From Mycobacterium sp. ELW1 (GTDB lineage: Bacteria > Actinomycetota > Actinomycetes > Mycobacteriales > Mycobacteriaceae), in the NCBI RefSeq assembly GCF_008329905.1, contig NZ_CP032155.1, positions 5,952,001 through 6,016,000 on the forward strand: DNA of 64,000 nucleotides, read 5' to 3'. How positions within the stretch are numbered: position 1 is the first letter of the stretch; each line of letters opens with the position of its first letter. Position numbers and translations under genes: made by a program. Under the pieces are notes generated by a model. The model made no database searches, was not told the DNA's origin, and saw nothing but the letters and a program-made list of their open reading frames with translations. Positions 52,660 to 61,767 of this stretch are shown in pieces.

Positions 52660-52774
52660 GGTTGTGAGGGCACCCGAACTTTCCGGGACGGTGCACCAAA
52701 TTTATTGCTGCGGTTGGGCTTTCGTGAATCACGAGTTGCGGGCCTTGCGTCGCTGCACGTAGAGTTGGCGCCAG

Positions 52775-52900
52775 CGAAGGGGAGTAGCCCCCAATCGGAC
52801 AATCGACATACTGGCCTGGCATCCATCGCGGGCCCGGTTGTTCGGCCGGTACAGGTATCCGGTGGGCGAGACCTTCGGCCGTTAGACCATTAGTGGTTGC
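52775..52900 (+). ncRNA. yybP-ykoY (manganese) riboswitch
   Basis: The aptamer hallmarks are present: 5' element AAGGGGAGTAG (52777-52787) and 3' element GCGAGACC (52866-52873), with P1 formed by CGAAGG (52775-52780) and CCTTCG (52872-52877). GC-rich internal arms lie between (52790-52860). This is the Mn2+-binding yybP-ykoY class. It precedes, by about 60-80 nt, a gene of the GDT1/UPF0016 family, a target known for this riboswitch elsewhere. The sequence after 52877 (GGCCG ... CGGCC) could form the expression platform. Confidence 0.88.
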
Positions 52901-52956
52901 CGGCCGGAGGCATCTGTACCGCCCCTGACGACAGCCACCCGATCGAGGAGTCTCGG

Positions 52957-53745
52957 GTGCTTGCCGCACTGGTACTGAGTTTCGCCGTCATCTTCGTCGC
53001 CGAGTTGGGCGATAAGTCGCAGCTGATGGCCATGACGTTCGCATTGCGCCATCGCTGGTGGGTGGTGCTGTCCGGCATCACCGTGGCGACCACGGCGGTA
53101 CACCTGATCTCGGTCGCCGTCGGCCACTACCTCGGCGCGGCCCTGCCGACGCATCTGCTGGGCATCCTTGCCGGCGTCGCCTTCGTCTTGTTCGGTCTGT
53201 GGACGCTGCGTGGCGACAAGCTGTCCGACGACGAGGCCACCAAGGCCCAGCGCAACAGCGCACCGGCTTTCTTCGCCGTGACGTCCGCGTTCCTGCTGGC
53301 CGAGCTCGGCGACAAGACGATGCTCGCGACGATCACACTCGCCGCCGACAACGACTGGGTCGGCGTCTGGATCGGATCCACCATCGGCATGGTGGCCGCC
53401 GACGCACTGGCCATCCTCGTCGGCGCGCTGGCCGGCAAGCACCTCCCCGAGCGGTTGATCCAGCTGGGCGCGGCGGCGCTGTTCCTCGTGTTCGGCGTGT
53501 CGATGTTGATCGAGGGCGCGTTCCCGGCGACATCCGGCATCGTCATCGGGGCCATCTCGGTCGGGGTGGTCGCGCTGGCCGCGGCCGCACTGCGGGCGCT
53601 GCCGCCCCGTCTGCGCCCGGCCGTCCTGCGGCCGGCACCCGAGGTGGCACCGACTCCCGAGGACGCCCCCGAGTCCGCGACGTCGGCGGTCGGCGGTGAC
53701 GGCGGCCGGGGATCGGTGTCGAAGCGTCCCGCCGAGCCGGCATAA
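52957..53745 (+). CDS. GDT1/TMEM165 (UPF0016) family cation exporter, probably Mn2+
   Basis: 262 residues from GTG at 52957, with GAGGAG just upstream. Six TM helices in two homologous halves, each with the family motif: AELGDKSQ (Glu16) and AELGDKTM (Glu116), the ion-binding ExGD-K/R-T/S signature. Family members move Mn2+ or Ca2+ out of the cytoplasm in exchange for protons. C-terminal cytosolic tail is Pro/Ala/Glu-rich. Control by the upstream Mn2+ riboswitch supports manganese as the substrate. Position matches Rv3848. Confidence 0.93.
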   Translation: MLAALVLSFAVIFVAELGDKSQLMAMTFALRHRWWVVLSGITVATTAVHLISVAVGHYLGAALPTHLLGILAGVAFVLFGLWTLRGDKLSDDEATKAQRNSAPAFFAVTSAFLLAELGDKTMLATITLAADNDWVGVWIGSTIGMVAADALAILVGALAGKHLPERLIQLGAAALFLVFGVSMLIEGAFPATSGIVIGAISVGVVALAAAALRALPPRLRPAVLRPAPEVAPTPEDAPESATSAVGGDGGRGSVSKRPAEPA

Positions 53746-54070
53746 CCGCACTTACAGCAAAGCGGTTTTCGGCAACCACCCGCTACAGACGCGGTTGCTC
53801 AGGGTACTCTCAGGTTCTTGACTGAGCGAAAATCGATCGCGCGCTGTGCCAAGATGCGCCCAACCTGGCGTTTCTTTGCCTAAGGTCCCGTTCCGAGCAC
53901 CTGTTCACCACGCGAATCACCCGCCTCATTGTTTGCCGCATCTCGGAAAAACCACGCGCGCGTCAATTATCTAGTAGTTTGCACTTGGTTGTCAGCGGAT
54001 GTGTCGCTACGATGATCAGCAAATAAGCCAACGGAATCGACCGCTCCTGGCGCATGTGGAGGTCAAGAAG
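53746..54070 (+). promoter_or_regulatory. espR: espR upstream region with promoter
   Basis: 325 bp without a gene. A promoter candidate is TTGGTT (53985-53990), 17 bp, TACGAT (54008-54013), giving a leader of about 50 nt. GTGGAGGTCAAG (from 54057) provides the ribosome site. The upstream 230 bp is long for this compact region and is likely to hold regulator sites; EspR binds its own promoter in M. tuberculosis. I could not place individual EspR sites. Confidence 0.55.
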
Positions 54071-54469
54071 ATGAGCACGACGTTCTCGGCGCGACTGAAT
54101 CGCCTGTTCGACACGGTGTATCCGCCCGGCCGGGGTCCGCATACCTCCGCGGAAGTCATCGCCGCACTGAAGTCCGAGGGCATCACGATGTCGGCTCCGT
54201 ACCTGTCTCAGCTGCGTTCAGGCAACCGGACGAATCCGTCATCCACCACCATGACGGCGCTTGCCAACTTCTTCCGTATCAAGCCGGCGTACTTCACCGA
54301 CGACGAGTACTACGAGAAGCTCGACAAGGAACTGACCTGGCTGGCCAATATGCGTGACGAGGGTGTGCGTCGCATTGCCGCGCGTACCGTCGGGCTGTCC
54401 CCGGAGGCCCAGCAGGACATCGTGAGCAAGGTCGACGAGCTCCGCCGTCGGGAACACCTCGACGATTAG
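54071..54469 (+). CDS. espR: EspR, nucleoid-associated transcription regulator
   Basis: 132 residues from ATG at 54071, identical in length to M. tuberculosis EspR. N-terminal XRE-like helix-turn-helix with EspR-specific insertions (FSARLNRLFDTVYPPGRGPHTSAEV, then MSAPYLSQLRSGNRTNPS as recognition region) and a C-terminal helical dimerisation domain (ELTWLANMRDEGVRRIAARTVGL). In M. tuberculosis it is an abundant architectural protein that activates espACD for ESX-1 and binds many loci. Converges on the ImmA/IrrE-membrane gene pair. Confidence 0.95.
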   Translation: MSTTFSARLNRLFDTVYPPGRGPHTSAEVIAALKSEGITMSAPYLSQLRSGNRTNPSSTTMTALANFFRIKPAYFTDDEYYEKLDKELTWLANMRDEGVRRIAARTVGLSPEAQQDIVSKVDELRRREHLDD

Positions 54470-54513
54470 CCCGCTACTGCCCGAACGGGACAGTCGGCAA
54501 CGTTAGGTTTCTT

Positions 54514-55659
54514 TCACAGCGCAACGGTTGGCTTGCGCTGCTCCAGCGCGCGGTACTGCCGGGCGATTTCGAGGATCCATTCCCGGTCCGAATAGCTTTC
54601 GGGCTGCCCGAGCCAGCTCATTCCGGGGAACTTGCCTTGGCCCGCGGGCCGCGCCACCCGCGGTGTGCGGCGGCCGGCATGGATCCACTTGGCGATCGCC
54701 ATCGCCTGCGCGTCGGGGCTCACGCCGGTGCGCTCGACGTCGGCCAGCACGTCCACCGTTGCGCCGTCCGGCCCACCGGCGCGTAGATGCTCGGCCATGG
54801 TGGCCTCCATGTACAGCGCGTCGGAAATCAACGACAACCGCTCGGCCACCCGGAAAATCAATGGCCCACGAGGCCGTTCACCGATCCCGACCTCCGGCTG
54901 CCGTCGCTCCAGCTCGGTCAGCAGCGGATCGATGAGACGCAGTTCGCGCCGACCGCCGAACCAGTCCTCGATCGCGGGCAACAGCGATCCTGCCGCCACG
55001 ATCGCCATCGCCGCGCCCAGCAGGGTAGCCGCGGTGCCCACGCCGACGAGGCGCGAGGTACCCACAGCGCGGATCAGGAAGAACGCGGTAGCCGCCACCA
55101 GCAGTGCGATGCCGACAGTGAACACGAAAAGTGCGCGACCGCGGCGGGTCCGATTGGAATGGCGCATGCCCGCCCACAGCACCAGCGTGAAGGCCAGCAT
55201 CACGTACAGCAGCGGTAACAGCCACGGCAGCGAGGTATTGGTCGACCCGAGGTTGCGCCGCAGATATTCCTCCGGCGACATCTCCGGCTGCTGACCGGAC
55301 AGGAAGAACAGCACCAGGCTGGCAATACCGATCACCGCGGCCACCGCGTACTGGGCGGTGGCGATCCGGCGGATCGCTGCGGGGCTGCGGGTCGAGGCGA
55401 CGCTGGTGATCATCACGCAGCTGCCCGCCGCGCAGCCGATCAGCGCAAGCTGGCTCAGCCCGATGGAGATGTTGGACCAGTGCAGGGCGCTGTCGATCAA
55501 CAGGGTCAGCGGAGGCCAGTTCAACGCGGCGACCGCGGCCAGGCTGCCCAGGGCGAGGATCATGGCGGAGCTGACCACCGATTGTTTGTTGACCAGTGCC
55601 CACCCGATGCGCAGGCCGGTGGCCATCCCGAGCAGACCGGCGATCAACCAGACGATCAA
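54514..55659 (-). CDS. MAB_1171c-like polytopic membrane protein
   Basis: 381 residues if translation starts at the TTG at 55659, which overlaps the stop of the preceding metallopeptidase gene (TTGA); no ATG or GTG fits. About seven TM helices from the start to about residue 245, then a cytosolic C-terminal domain (FGGRRELRLIDPLLTELERR, FRVAERLSLISDALYMEA, ADVERTGVSPDAQAMAIAKW). It matches the actinobacterial MAB_1171c family, called putative transporters without experimental basis. The soluble domain may sense or bind the partner protease. Confidence 0.83.
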   Translation of the reverse strand: MIVWLIAGLLGMATGLRIGWALVNKQSVVSSAMILALGSLAAVAALNWPPLTLLIDSALHWSNISIGLSQLALIGCAAGSCVMITSVASTRSPAAIRRIATAQYAVAAVIGIASLVLFFLSGQQPEMSPEEYLRRNLGSTNTSLPWLLPLLYVMLAFTLVLWAGMRHSNRTRRGRALFVFTVGIALLVAATAFFLIRAVGTSRLVGVGTAATLLGAAMAIVAAGSLLPAIEDWFGGRRELRLIDPLLTELERRQPEVGIGERPRGPLIFRVAERLSLISDALYMEATMAEHLRAGGPDGATVDVLADVERTGVSPDAQAMAIAKWIHAGRRTPRVARPAGQGKFPGMSWLGQPESYSDREWILEIARQYRALEQRKPTVAL

Positions 55660-56147
55660 CCAAACGCCTCTCCGAGGCGAACCTGCACGATCGACGACCG
55701 ATCCGACGGTGAGCGGCCCAGGCGGTACAGCAGCAGAGCGGCGAAATCCTCGGCCTCCTGCTCGATGTCCTCTCCCCCGGGACCCATGCATCCTGTGCGC
55801 TGGTTGAGCATGTAGCCGATGAGATCGTCGCTGGCCAACTCGGCGACGTCGCGGGCGGCTTCGGTGACCGGAATGCCGTAGTGCCCGAGTACGAGATGGC
55901 CGAGTTCGTGGGCCAGCGTGCGGTCCCAGGTGGGCAGGCCGTTCTGGATCATGAACACGTCGTGATCGGCGTATTGGCGCCACTGACCGCACACGCCGGC
56001 AGGTAGGTCGGCCATCGTGACCTCGATCGGACGGCCGCGGTCGGCGCTGACGGCCGCCACCAACCGGGTCAGGGAGATCTCCCCCTGGCGGGGCGCAAGG
56101 TCAAGGACGTCGTTGACCGCAGTCGTGACGCGGCGACTGGCCGACAT
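55656..56147 (-). CDS. ImmA/IrrE-type metallopeptidase (ParH-like)
   Basis: 163 residues. Zinc motif LAHELGHLVLGHYG (His80-Glu81-x2-His84) followed by a downstream Glu-rich helix GEDIEQEAEDFAALLL, as in the ImmA/IrrE family, whose members cleave XRE-type repressors or sense stress. The N-part DVLDLAPRQGEISLTRLV resembles actinobacterial ParH-like proteins. It is coupled to the membrane gene by TTGA. The nearest XRE-type regulator is the convergent espR; cleavage of EspR or a relative is a testable idea, not a conclusion. Confidence 0.87.
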   Translation of the reverse strand: MSASRRVTTAVNDVLDLAPRQGEISLTRLVAAVSADRGRPIEVTMADLPAGVCGQWRQYADHDVFMIQNGLPTWDRTLAHELGHLVLGHYGIPVTEAARDVAELASDDLIGYMLNQRTGCMGPGGEDIEQEAEDFAALLLYRLGRSPSDRSSIVQVRLGEAFG

Positions 56148-56189
56148 CTCGTCCCCCTTCCCCGACGGCGGGTTGCGATGCGAACTGCG

Positions 56190-57194
56190 CTACTGCATGA
56201 ACCGCGTCGTCCCGGCGGCCCGTACGAGATGGCCGGCCTTCGCTTGGCGGTATCCGAGAAATCCGCCGAGTCCGGTCAGAGCGAGGAGCCCGGCGAAACC
56301 GGGTAAGGCTACCGCCGCGACCTCGCCGATCTTGGCATCTTGGAGGTATTTCGGATAGCCAACCCTAGACGACGGCGGCACTTCTGTACCGGCTCCCGTG
56401 GACGTGGCGGGTGGCCGTTCACGCGTCGACGGGGATTCCCTCCCGGGCCCGCTTCGCGGGGCCGGCTCGGAACCCGGACCGACCGGACGCAGCGGCACCT
56501 CGAGTACCGGAGGCAGTCCGATCAACGGGGGCATCGTGATGGGTGGCGGTGTCAATCCGCTCGACCCCACCGCGCCGCTCTCGGCGCTGACCACGGGTGG
56601 CTCCCCCGGCTCGCCCGGCTCCCCGGGCGGCGGAATCGTCCGCGGCGCGGCGTCGATCAGGCCGCCGCTGCCGCCACCACCGCCACCGGCCTCGGGCGGC
56701 GGTGCGATACGCGCACTCGGCGGCGCCTCGACGCCGACACCGTCCCCTACTGCGGCCCGCGGCCAATGCAACGGCGGCAGCGGAGGTAGCGGCGGGAGCA
56801 CGATCGGCGGGAAATGCGGGAACGGCAGACACGGCCAGCTCGACGGCCCACCGGGATCGCCGGGATGCCAACCGCCGCCGGGAATTTGGCCGGCCGGTGC
56901 AAGAACCCGGCGGGGGGCGCTCGCAATGCCGCCGTCCGGCCGGTCGATGCCCGAGCTGGTGCCGCTGCCGCGCGGCTTGTGCGGTCCGTTGTGTCCACGG
57001 CCGCTGTCCCGCTTGCCGTTCGGCGAGGTGTTGCTGTCCGGGCCGGGCGCAGCCCCTTGCTCGCCGTCGCTGCTACCGACCGTGCCGGGGCTGGCGGTGG
57101 CCGGCGTCGCCGCGAACACGGCTCCACCACCGCAGAGCAAACCGCACGCGATCACCCAGCTAATCGCTGCGGCACCCATCGGCGAGCGGGTCAC
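56190..57194 (-). CDS. Pro/Gly-rich exported protein with C-terminal anchor
   Basis: 334 residues from GTG at 57194 (ATG at 57179 possible). Signal peptide (ISWVIACGLLCGGGAVFAATPATASPG), a long low-complexity region of Pro, Gly and Ser (PPIVLPPLPPLPPLHWP; GEPGEPGEPP), then a C-terminal TM helix (VAAVALPGFAGLLALTGLGGFLGY) and a basic tail RQAKAGHLVRAAGTTRFMQ. Topology: type I membrane protein with a disordered external stalk. The YRQAKAG tail looks conserved in my recollection of mycobacterial proteins. No known domain. Confidence 0.75.
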   Translation of the reverse strand: MTRSPMGAAAISWVIACGLLCGGGAVFAATPATASPGTVGSSDGEQGAAPGPDSNTSPNGKRDSGRGHNGPHKPRGSGTSSGIDRPDGGIASAPRRVLAPAGQIPGGGWHPGDPGGPSSWPCLPFPHFPPIVLPPLPPLPPLHWPRAAVGDGVGVEAPPSARIAPPPEAGGGGGGSGGLIDAAPRTIPPPGEPGEPGEPPVVSAESGAVGSSGLTPPPITMPPLIGLPPVLEVPLRPVGPGSEPAPRSGPGRESPSTRERPPATSTGAGTEVPPSSRVGYPKYLQDAKIGEVAAVALPGFAGLLALTGLGGFLGYRQAKAGHLVRAAGTTRFMQ

Positions 57195-57364
57195 GACGTT
57201 CCTCGAGTTAGCGGCGCAGGTCGGCGCCGCGTCGGACGGTTCGGGATCATTGTGGCATATCCGCAGGTCGTGATAGGCCCCGTTGAGCCGGGCGATAGGG
57301 TTAGCTGACCCGATCGCGAGCGCGTCTCGCCGATCGCCGACGACCTACTCGGGAGGCATCAGGT

Positions 57365-58021
57365 ATGGGCCTGTTCACCAAGCGCAAAAGCCGTGCGACG
57401 CGCCGCGCGGAGGCTCGTGCGATCAAGGCCCGCGCCAAGCTCGAGGCCAAGCTGTCGGCCCGCAACGAGGTCCGCCGCATCAAGGCCGCCGAGCGCTCCG
57501 AGAACAAGGTGCTCAAGGCGCAGCTGAAGGCCGCCCGTGACTCCGACCGGGCGGCGGTGAAAGTCGCCGAGGCGCAACTAAAGGCGGTCCGCGAGGGCAA
57601 ACTTCTGTCGCCCACTCGGGTGCGGCGGGCGCTGACGGTGTCCCGGCTGCTCGCCCCGGTCATCGTCCCGGTGGCCTACCGCGCCGCGATCGCTGCCCGC
57701 GGCATCATCGATGAGCGGCGCGCCGACCGTCTCGGCGTCCCGCTGAGTCAGCTCGGGCAGTTCTCCGGTCAGGGCGGCCAGTTGTCGGCCCGCATCGCCG
57801 GCGCGGAGAACTCGCTGCGGATGGTTGCCGAGAAGAAGCCCAAGGACGCCGAGACCAAGCAGTTCGTCGCCGCGATGACCGAACGGCTCAACGCCCTGTC
57901 GGCGGCCATCCCGGCCGCCGAGAACATGCCGGGCCAACGCCGCCGCGATGCTCACGCCGCGATCGCCGAACAACTCGACGGAATCGACGCCGATCTGATG
58001 GCGCGCCTCGGCGTGCTGTGA
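57365..58021 (+). CDS. DUF6474-family basic protein (Rv3850-type)
   Basis: 218 residues, the same as Rv3850. N-terminal half is highly basic and helical (KRKSRATRRAEARAIKARAK and following Lys/Arg/Ala/Glu heptads, likely coiled coil), a hydrophobic segment near 95-115 (LLAPVIVPVAYRAAIAARG), then a helical C-part (IAGAENSLRMVAEKK, ENMPGQRRRDAHAAIAEQL). Possibly membrane-associated and nucleic-acid or membrane-surface binding. TGATG junction with ycnI. Confidence 0.85.
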   Translation: MGLFTKRKSRATRRAEARAIKARAKLEAKLSARNEVRRIKAAERSENKVLKAQLKAARDSDRAAVKVAEAQLKAVREGKLLSPTRVRRALTVSRLLAPVIVPVAYRAAIAARGIIDERRADRLGVPLSQLGQFSGQGGQLSARIAGAENSLRMVAEKKPKDAETKQFVAAMTERLNALSAAIPAAENMPGQRRRDAHAAIAEQLDGIDADLMARLGVL

Positions 58022-58712
58022 TGGCACTCCATCGGGTGGTGACCCGTGGGACGGCCCTGGCCGCGCTGCTGACCCTGAGCTCGTGGACAGTCGCGGCGAC
58101 CGCCGGCGCGCACGTTCATGTCAACGCCGATCACGCCGTGCGTGACGACTACGCACTGGTGACCTTCCAGGTCCCCAACGAATCCGAAAAAGGCGTTCCG
58201 ACAACAAAAATCACGATCACACTGCCCAACGTCTCATCGGCGAGCACCGATGTGATGGCAGGCTGGACCGCGACCCTGGACCGCGACCCGGCCAGCGGCG
58301 CCTATCGATCCGTGACGTTCACCGCGACGCCCAACGCGGGTATCGGCGTCAGTCAGTTCGAACTGTTTCCGGTGTCGATCAAACTGCCCGACGCCGATTC
58401 GGTGTCGTTCCCGGTGACGCAGACCTACGCCGACGGCACGAAAGTCAACTGGGACCAGCCACCGCTGCCCGGGGCGGCGAGCCCGAATATCCGGCCCCGG
58501 TCTTGCCACTGACCGCCGGCCCGCACGAGCCGGAGGAGTACCACGCGACGCCACCCGGGACCGCGAGTCCCTCGGTGAGCGCCGCGCCGGCAGCCGACGC
58601 GCAAGCCCCGACACATAGCGGCGCCGACAACACCGCGCGGGCACTGGCCGGCGGTGCGCTGCTGGTGGCGGCGATCGGCGTCGGCGTCGCATTGGCCCGC
58701 CGGCGAACATGA
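58021..58712 (+). pseudogene. YcnI/DUF1775 copper-binding protein, frameshifted
   Basis: Signal peptide (ALAALLTLSSWTVAATAGA) followed by HVHVNADHAVRDDYALVTFQVPNE, the YcnI start with the copper-binding N-terminal His, and the DUF1775 domain to KVNWDQPPLPG. The frame then ends at 58512. A +1 shift at a four-G run (58471-58474) gives EPEYPAPVLPLTAGPHEPEEY and the expected C-terminal TM helix ALAGGALLVAAIGVGVALARRR to 58712. One inserted G would restore the whole protein. Either a real inactivation or a homopolymer error. Overlaps copC (ATGA). Confidence 0.85.
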
Positions 58713-59218
58713 CCGCGTTGCGGCGGTTGGTCGCCACGGCGTTGCTGATCACCGCGATGGCGGTAGGCGGAACGGCCGTTGCCTGGGCACACGCCGTGCG
58801 GGTGTCCGCCGACCCGGCACCGGATGCGGCGCTGTCCACGGCACCGACGCGCATCAGTGCCACCTTCAATGAGCAGCTGCAGAGCGATTTCGCCGCGATG
58901 ACCGTGGTGGGCCCCGACGGAAACCTGTGGTCCGACGGGACCCCGCAGGTGCAGGGCGCCACGGTCAGCGTCGGGGTGCGCCCACTCGGCCCGGCCGGGT
59001 CCTACACCGTGAACTACCGGGTGACCTCGGCAGACGGTCACGTGGTGTCCGGTTCCTGGGCGTTCACCATGACCGTCGCGGGCAGCGGCTCACCGGGCCC
59101 GTCGGCGACGGCGTCGACACCATCTGCAGACCGCGCGCTGCCGGTCTGGCCGTTCATCGTCGGTGCCGTGGCGGTCATCGCCCTCGGGTTGATCTGGTCG
59201 CGGCTTCGCCGAACGTGA
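58709..59218 (+). CDS. CopC-domain copper-resistance protein
   Basis: 169 residues. Signal peptide ends AWAHAVRVSADPAPDA: cleavage leaves His near the mature N-terminus, the Cu(II) site of CopC/YobA proteins. Beta-barrel domain (about 28-125) with TFNEQLQSDF, YRVTSADGHVVSGSWAFTM (second conserved His), then a Ser/Pro linker and C-terminal TM helix. It binds Cu(II) outside the membrane. Translationally coupled to ycnI, a common copper pair; a CopD permease is not adjacent. Confidence 0.9.
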   Translation: MTALRRLVATALLITAMAVGGTAVAWAHAVRVSADPAPDAALSTAPTRISATFNEQLQSDFAAMTVVGPDGNLWSDGTPQVQGATVSVGVRPLGPAGSYTVNYRVTSADGHVVSGSWAFTMTVAGSGSPGPSATASTPSADRALPVWPFIVGAVAVIALGLIWSRLRRT

Positions 59219-59274
59219 CCCTGGCATGATGGGTGCCACTGCCGGCGACGAGTTAGTGAAGAGGAGCGCACCTG

Positions 59275-59739
59275 ATGGCAGACGCGCAGGACCTGCCCGA
59301 CGAGGGTCGCGACGCCACGCCGCCGGGGCCGCCGGCGCCGGCAACGCCCCCCGCCAAAAAAGCGCCGGCCAAAAAAGCGCAGGCCAAGAAGGCTGTGAAG
59401 AAGGCACCGGCCAAGAAGGCGCCCGCGAAGGCCGCCGAGCCGGCCAAGAAGGCACCGGCGAAAAAGGCACCGGCGAAGAAGGTGGCGCCACCACCACCGG
59501 TTGCCGAGCCCGCTGCGACTGCCTCGGACAACGGCTCTGCGCCGCTGACTGAGGGCGCCCGGGCGGCGGCCTACAACGCCAAATCGTCGGTCGAGCAGGC
59601 CACCGACCCGGTCTCCACCCCGGCGATCGTGCCGGCGCCGGAACCCTCGCGCTCCCCGCTGCCGTTCGCGGTGGCCTTCGCGGCGGCGGTGCTGATCGCT
59701 CTGCTGGTGCGCCGGCTGCGCCAGCGGAACGCGGAGTGA
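59275..59739 (+). CDS. hns: H-NS-like Lys/Ala-rich membrane-tethered protein (Rv3852)
   Basis: 154 residues (Rv3852 about 134). Acidic start, then repeated PAKKA units ([20 protein letters not shown] and similar, about residues 26-70) resembling histone H1/HupB tails, a variable stretch, and a C-terminal TM helix ([21 protein letters not shown]). It is known as Hns in M. tuberculosis, a nucleoid-associated protein tethered to the membrane. GTGA overlap with rraA. Confidence 0.9.
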   Translation: MADAQDLPDEGRDATPPGPPAPATPPAKKAPAKKAQAKKAVKKAPAKKAPAKAAEPAKKAPAKKAPAKKVAPPPPVAEPAATASDNGSAPLTEGARAAAYNAKSSVEQATDPVSTPAIVPAPEPSRSPLPFAVAFAAAVLIALLVRRLRQRNAE

Positions 59740-60224
59740 GCGTGGCGGTCACCTTCCGTCCGACCGCCGATCTCGTCGACGACATCGGCCCGGACGTCCG
59801 CAGCTGCGATGTGCAGTTCCGGCAGTTCGGCGCTCGCACCGAATTCGCCGGACCGATCAGCACGGTGCGCTGCTTCGAAGACAATGCGCTGCTGAAGTCG
59901 GTGCTCTCCGAACCCGGTGACGGCCGGGTCCTGGTGATCGACGGCGATGCCTCGGTGCACACCGCGCTCGTCGGGGACGTGATCGCCGAGCTGGGCCGCT
60001 CCAACGGCTGGGCCGGGCTCATCGTGCACGGCGCGGTCCGCGACGCATCGACCCTGCGGACTCTCGAGATCGGCATCAAGGCACTGGGTACCAATCCCCG
60101 GAAGAGCACCAAGACCGGCGACGGCGAGCGTGATGTTCCGGTCAGCTTCGGCGGCGTCACCTTCACGCCGGGCGACATCGCCTACAGTGACGACGACGGA
60201 ATCGTCGTCACCGCTGCGAGCTAA
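59736..60224 (+). CDS. rraA: RraA-family protein (Rv3853)
   Basis: 162 residues (about 157 in M. tuberculosis). RraA fold signature: [59 protein letters not shown]. Formerly annotated MenG. RraA proteins bind RNase E and inhibit it in E. coli; related enzymes are oxaloacetate/HMG aldolases. GTG start overlaps the hns stop; GTG at 59742 is an alternative. Stop interlocks with that of ethA (CTAA, 60221-60224). Confidence 0.92.
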   Translation: MSVAVTFRPTADLVDDIGPDVRSCDVQFRQFGARTEFAGPISTVRCFEDNALLKSVLSEPGDGRVLVIDGDASVHTALVGDVIAELGRSNGWAGLIVHGAVRDASTLRTLEIGIKALGTNPRKSTKTGDGERDVPVSFGGVTFTPGDIAYSDDDGIVVTAAS

Positions 60225-61690
60225 ACCCCTACTGCGACACGGTTTTTGGTGAAGCTCAGCGCTTCGTCGGCGACCTTGCCGTGCCGGATCAGCCGCAGGT
60301 CCAGCAGGTAATTCTGCTTGAGCCGCCACGGTGCGCGGGAGCCGGCCTTGGGGAGCCGGTCGAGTGCGCGCAACACGTAGCCCGGCGTGAAGTCCATCAG
60401 CGGGCGTTCCTCGATATCGGCCGACGGCTGACTGGGAGCAACTCGGTCATATCCGTTGGCGTCCATGTAATTGAGGACGCGGCATACGAATTCGGACACC
60501 AGGTCGGCCTTCAGCGTCCAGGACGCATTGGTGTAGCCGATGGTGAACGCCATATTGGGCACGCCGGAGAGCATCATGCCCTTGTAGGCCATCGTGGTGT
60601 TGAGGTCCAGCGCCTTGAGGTCCATGGCGATCTCGGCGCCGCCGAACAACTGGAGGTTCAAACCGGTTGCTGTCACGATGATGTCGGCCGCCAGCTCTTG
60701 GCCGGAGGCGAGCTTGATTCCCGTAGCCGTGAAGCGCTCGATGGTGTCGGTGACCACCTCTGCCCGGCCCTTGCGGATCGTGCGGAACAGATCGCCGTTG
60801 GGCGCCAAGCACAGTCGCTCGTCCCACACGCGGTAGCTCGGCCCGAAGTGCTTGTTCACGTCGTAGCCTTCGGGCAACCGGCGCTGCGCCATCGTCATCA
60901 ACTGCTTGCGCATGAAGTTGGGGAACCGCCGGGCCAGCCGGTACTGCATGGACTGGAACACGATGCTCTTCCACCGGTTGGCGACATAGGCGGGTTTGGC
61001 GGGCAGCAGCTTGTTCATCCGTACCGCGAACGGGTCGACGTCGGGCAGCGACCCGATGTAGGTCGGTGAACGCTGCAGCATCGTGACGTGTTCGGCGCCC
61101 GAATTGGCAAGGGCTGGAATGAGAGTCACGGCGGTCGCGCCGCTGCCGATGACGACGATCCGCTTGCCGGTGTAATCCAGATCCTCAGGCCAGTGCTGCG
61201 GATGGACGATGGTCCCGGTGAACTCGTCGGAGCCGGGGAACTGCGGCGAGTAGCCCTCGTCGTAGTTGTAGTAGCCGCTGCAGGCGAACAGGAACGAACA
61301 CGTGATGTCTTTCTGCTCGCCATCCGCTTCGACCCGGACCGTCCACAGGTTGTCGGCGCTGGACCACTCGGCGCGGAGCACGCGGTTTCGGAATCGGATG
61401 TGCTTGTCGATGCCGTACTCGCGCACCGTGTCCTTGAGATAAGACATGATCGACGGCCCGTCGGCGATCGACTTCTCCGACGTCCACGGCTTGAACCGGA
61501 AGCCCAGGGTGAACATGTCGGAATCCGACCGGATGCCCGGGTACTTGAACAGGTCCCATGTGCCGCCGAGATTCTCCCGGCGCTCCAGCATCAGAAAGCT
61601 CTTGCCCGGGCAGCGGTCCTTCAGGTGCCAGGCCGCGCTGATGCCGGAGATGCCGGCGCCCACGATCATCACATCGACGTGTTCAGTCAT
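60221..61690 (-). CDS. ethA: EthA, FAD-dependent Baeyer-Villiger monooxygenase
   Basis: 489 residues, the same as M. tuberculosis EthA. FAD motif [19 protein letters not shown] at the N-terminus, Baeyer-Villiger fingerprint [12 protein letters not shown] (F-x-G-x3-H-x3-W), NADPH Rossmann motif [12 protein letters not shown], and a conserved C-part. EthA oxidises ketones to esters and S-oxidises thioamides such as ethionamide. Divergent from ethR over 77 bp that carry three TCAACAC repeats. Confidence 0.96.
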   Translation of the reverse strand: MTEHVDVMIVGAGISGISAAWHLKDRCPGKSFLMLERRENLGGTWDLFKYPGIRSDSDMFTLGFRFKPWTSEKSIADGPSIMSYLKDTVREYGIDKHIRFRNRVLRAEWSSADNLWTVRVEADGEQKDITCSFLFACSGYYNYDEGYSPQFPGSDEFTGTIVHPQHWPEDLDYTGKRIVVIGSGATAVTLIPALANSGAEHVTMLQRSPTYIGSLPDVDPFAVRMNKLLPAKPAYVANRWKSIVFQSMQYRLARRFPNFMRKQLMTMAQRRLPEGYDVNKHFGPSYRVWDERLCLAPNGDLFRTIRKGRAEVVTDTIERFTATGIKLASGQELAADIIVTATGLNLQLFGGAEIAMDLKALDLNTTMAYKGMMLSGVPNMAFTIGYTNASWTLKADLVSEFVCRVLNYMDANGYDRVAPSQPSADIEERPLMDFTPGYVLRALDRLPKAGSRAPWRLKQNYLLDLRLIRHGKVADEALSFTKNRVAVGV

Positions 61691-61767
61691 GGCGGCGACG
61701 TTATCAACACCGTGTTGAATAGGTCAACACTCTGTCGAGAAAATCAACACGTTGTAAAGTACAGCTC
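61691..61767. promoter_or_regulatory. ethA-ethR operator region
   Basis: 77-bp divergent intergenic region. TCAACAC occurs at 61704-61710, 61724-61730 and 61744-61750, exactly 20 bp apart. The first copy is half of a perfect palindrome TCAACAC-C-GTGTTGA (61704-61718). EthR binds the equivalent region cooperatively in M. tuberculosis and represses ethA; a two-turn repeat would place dimers on one helix face. Confidence 0.85.
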
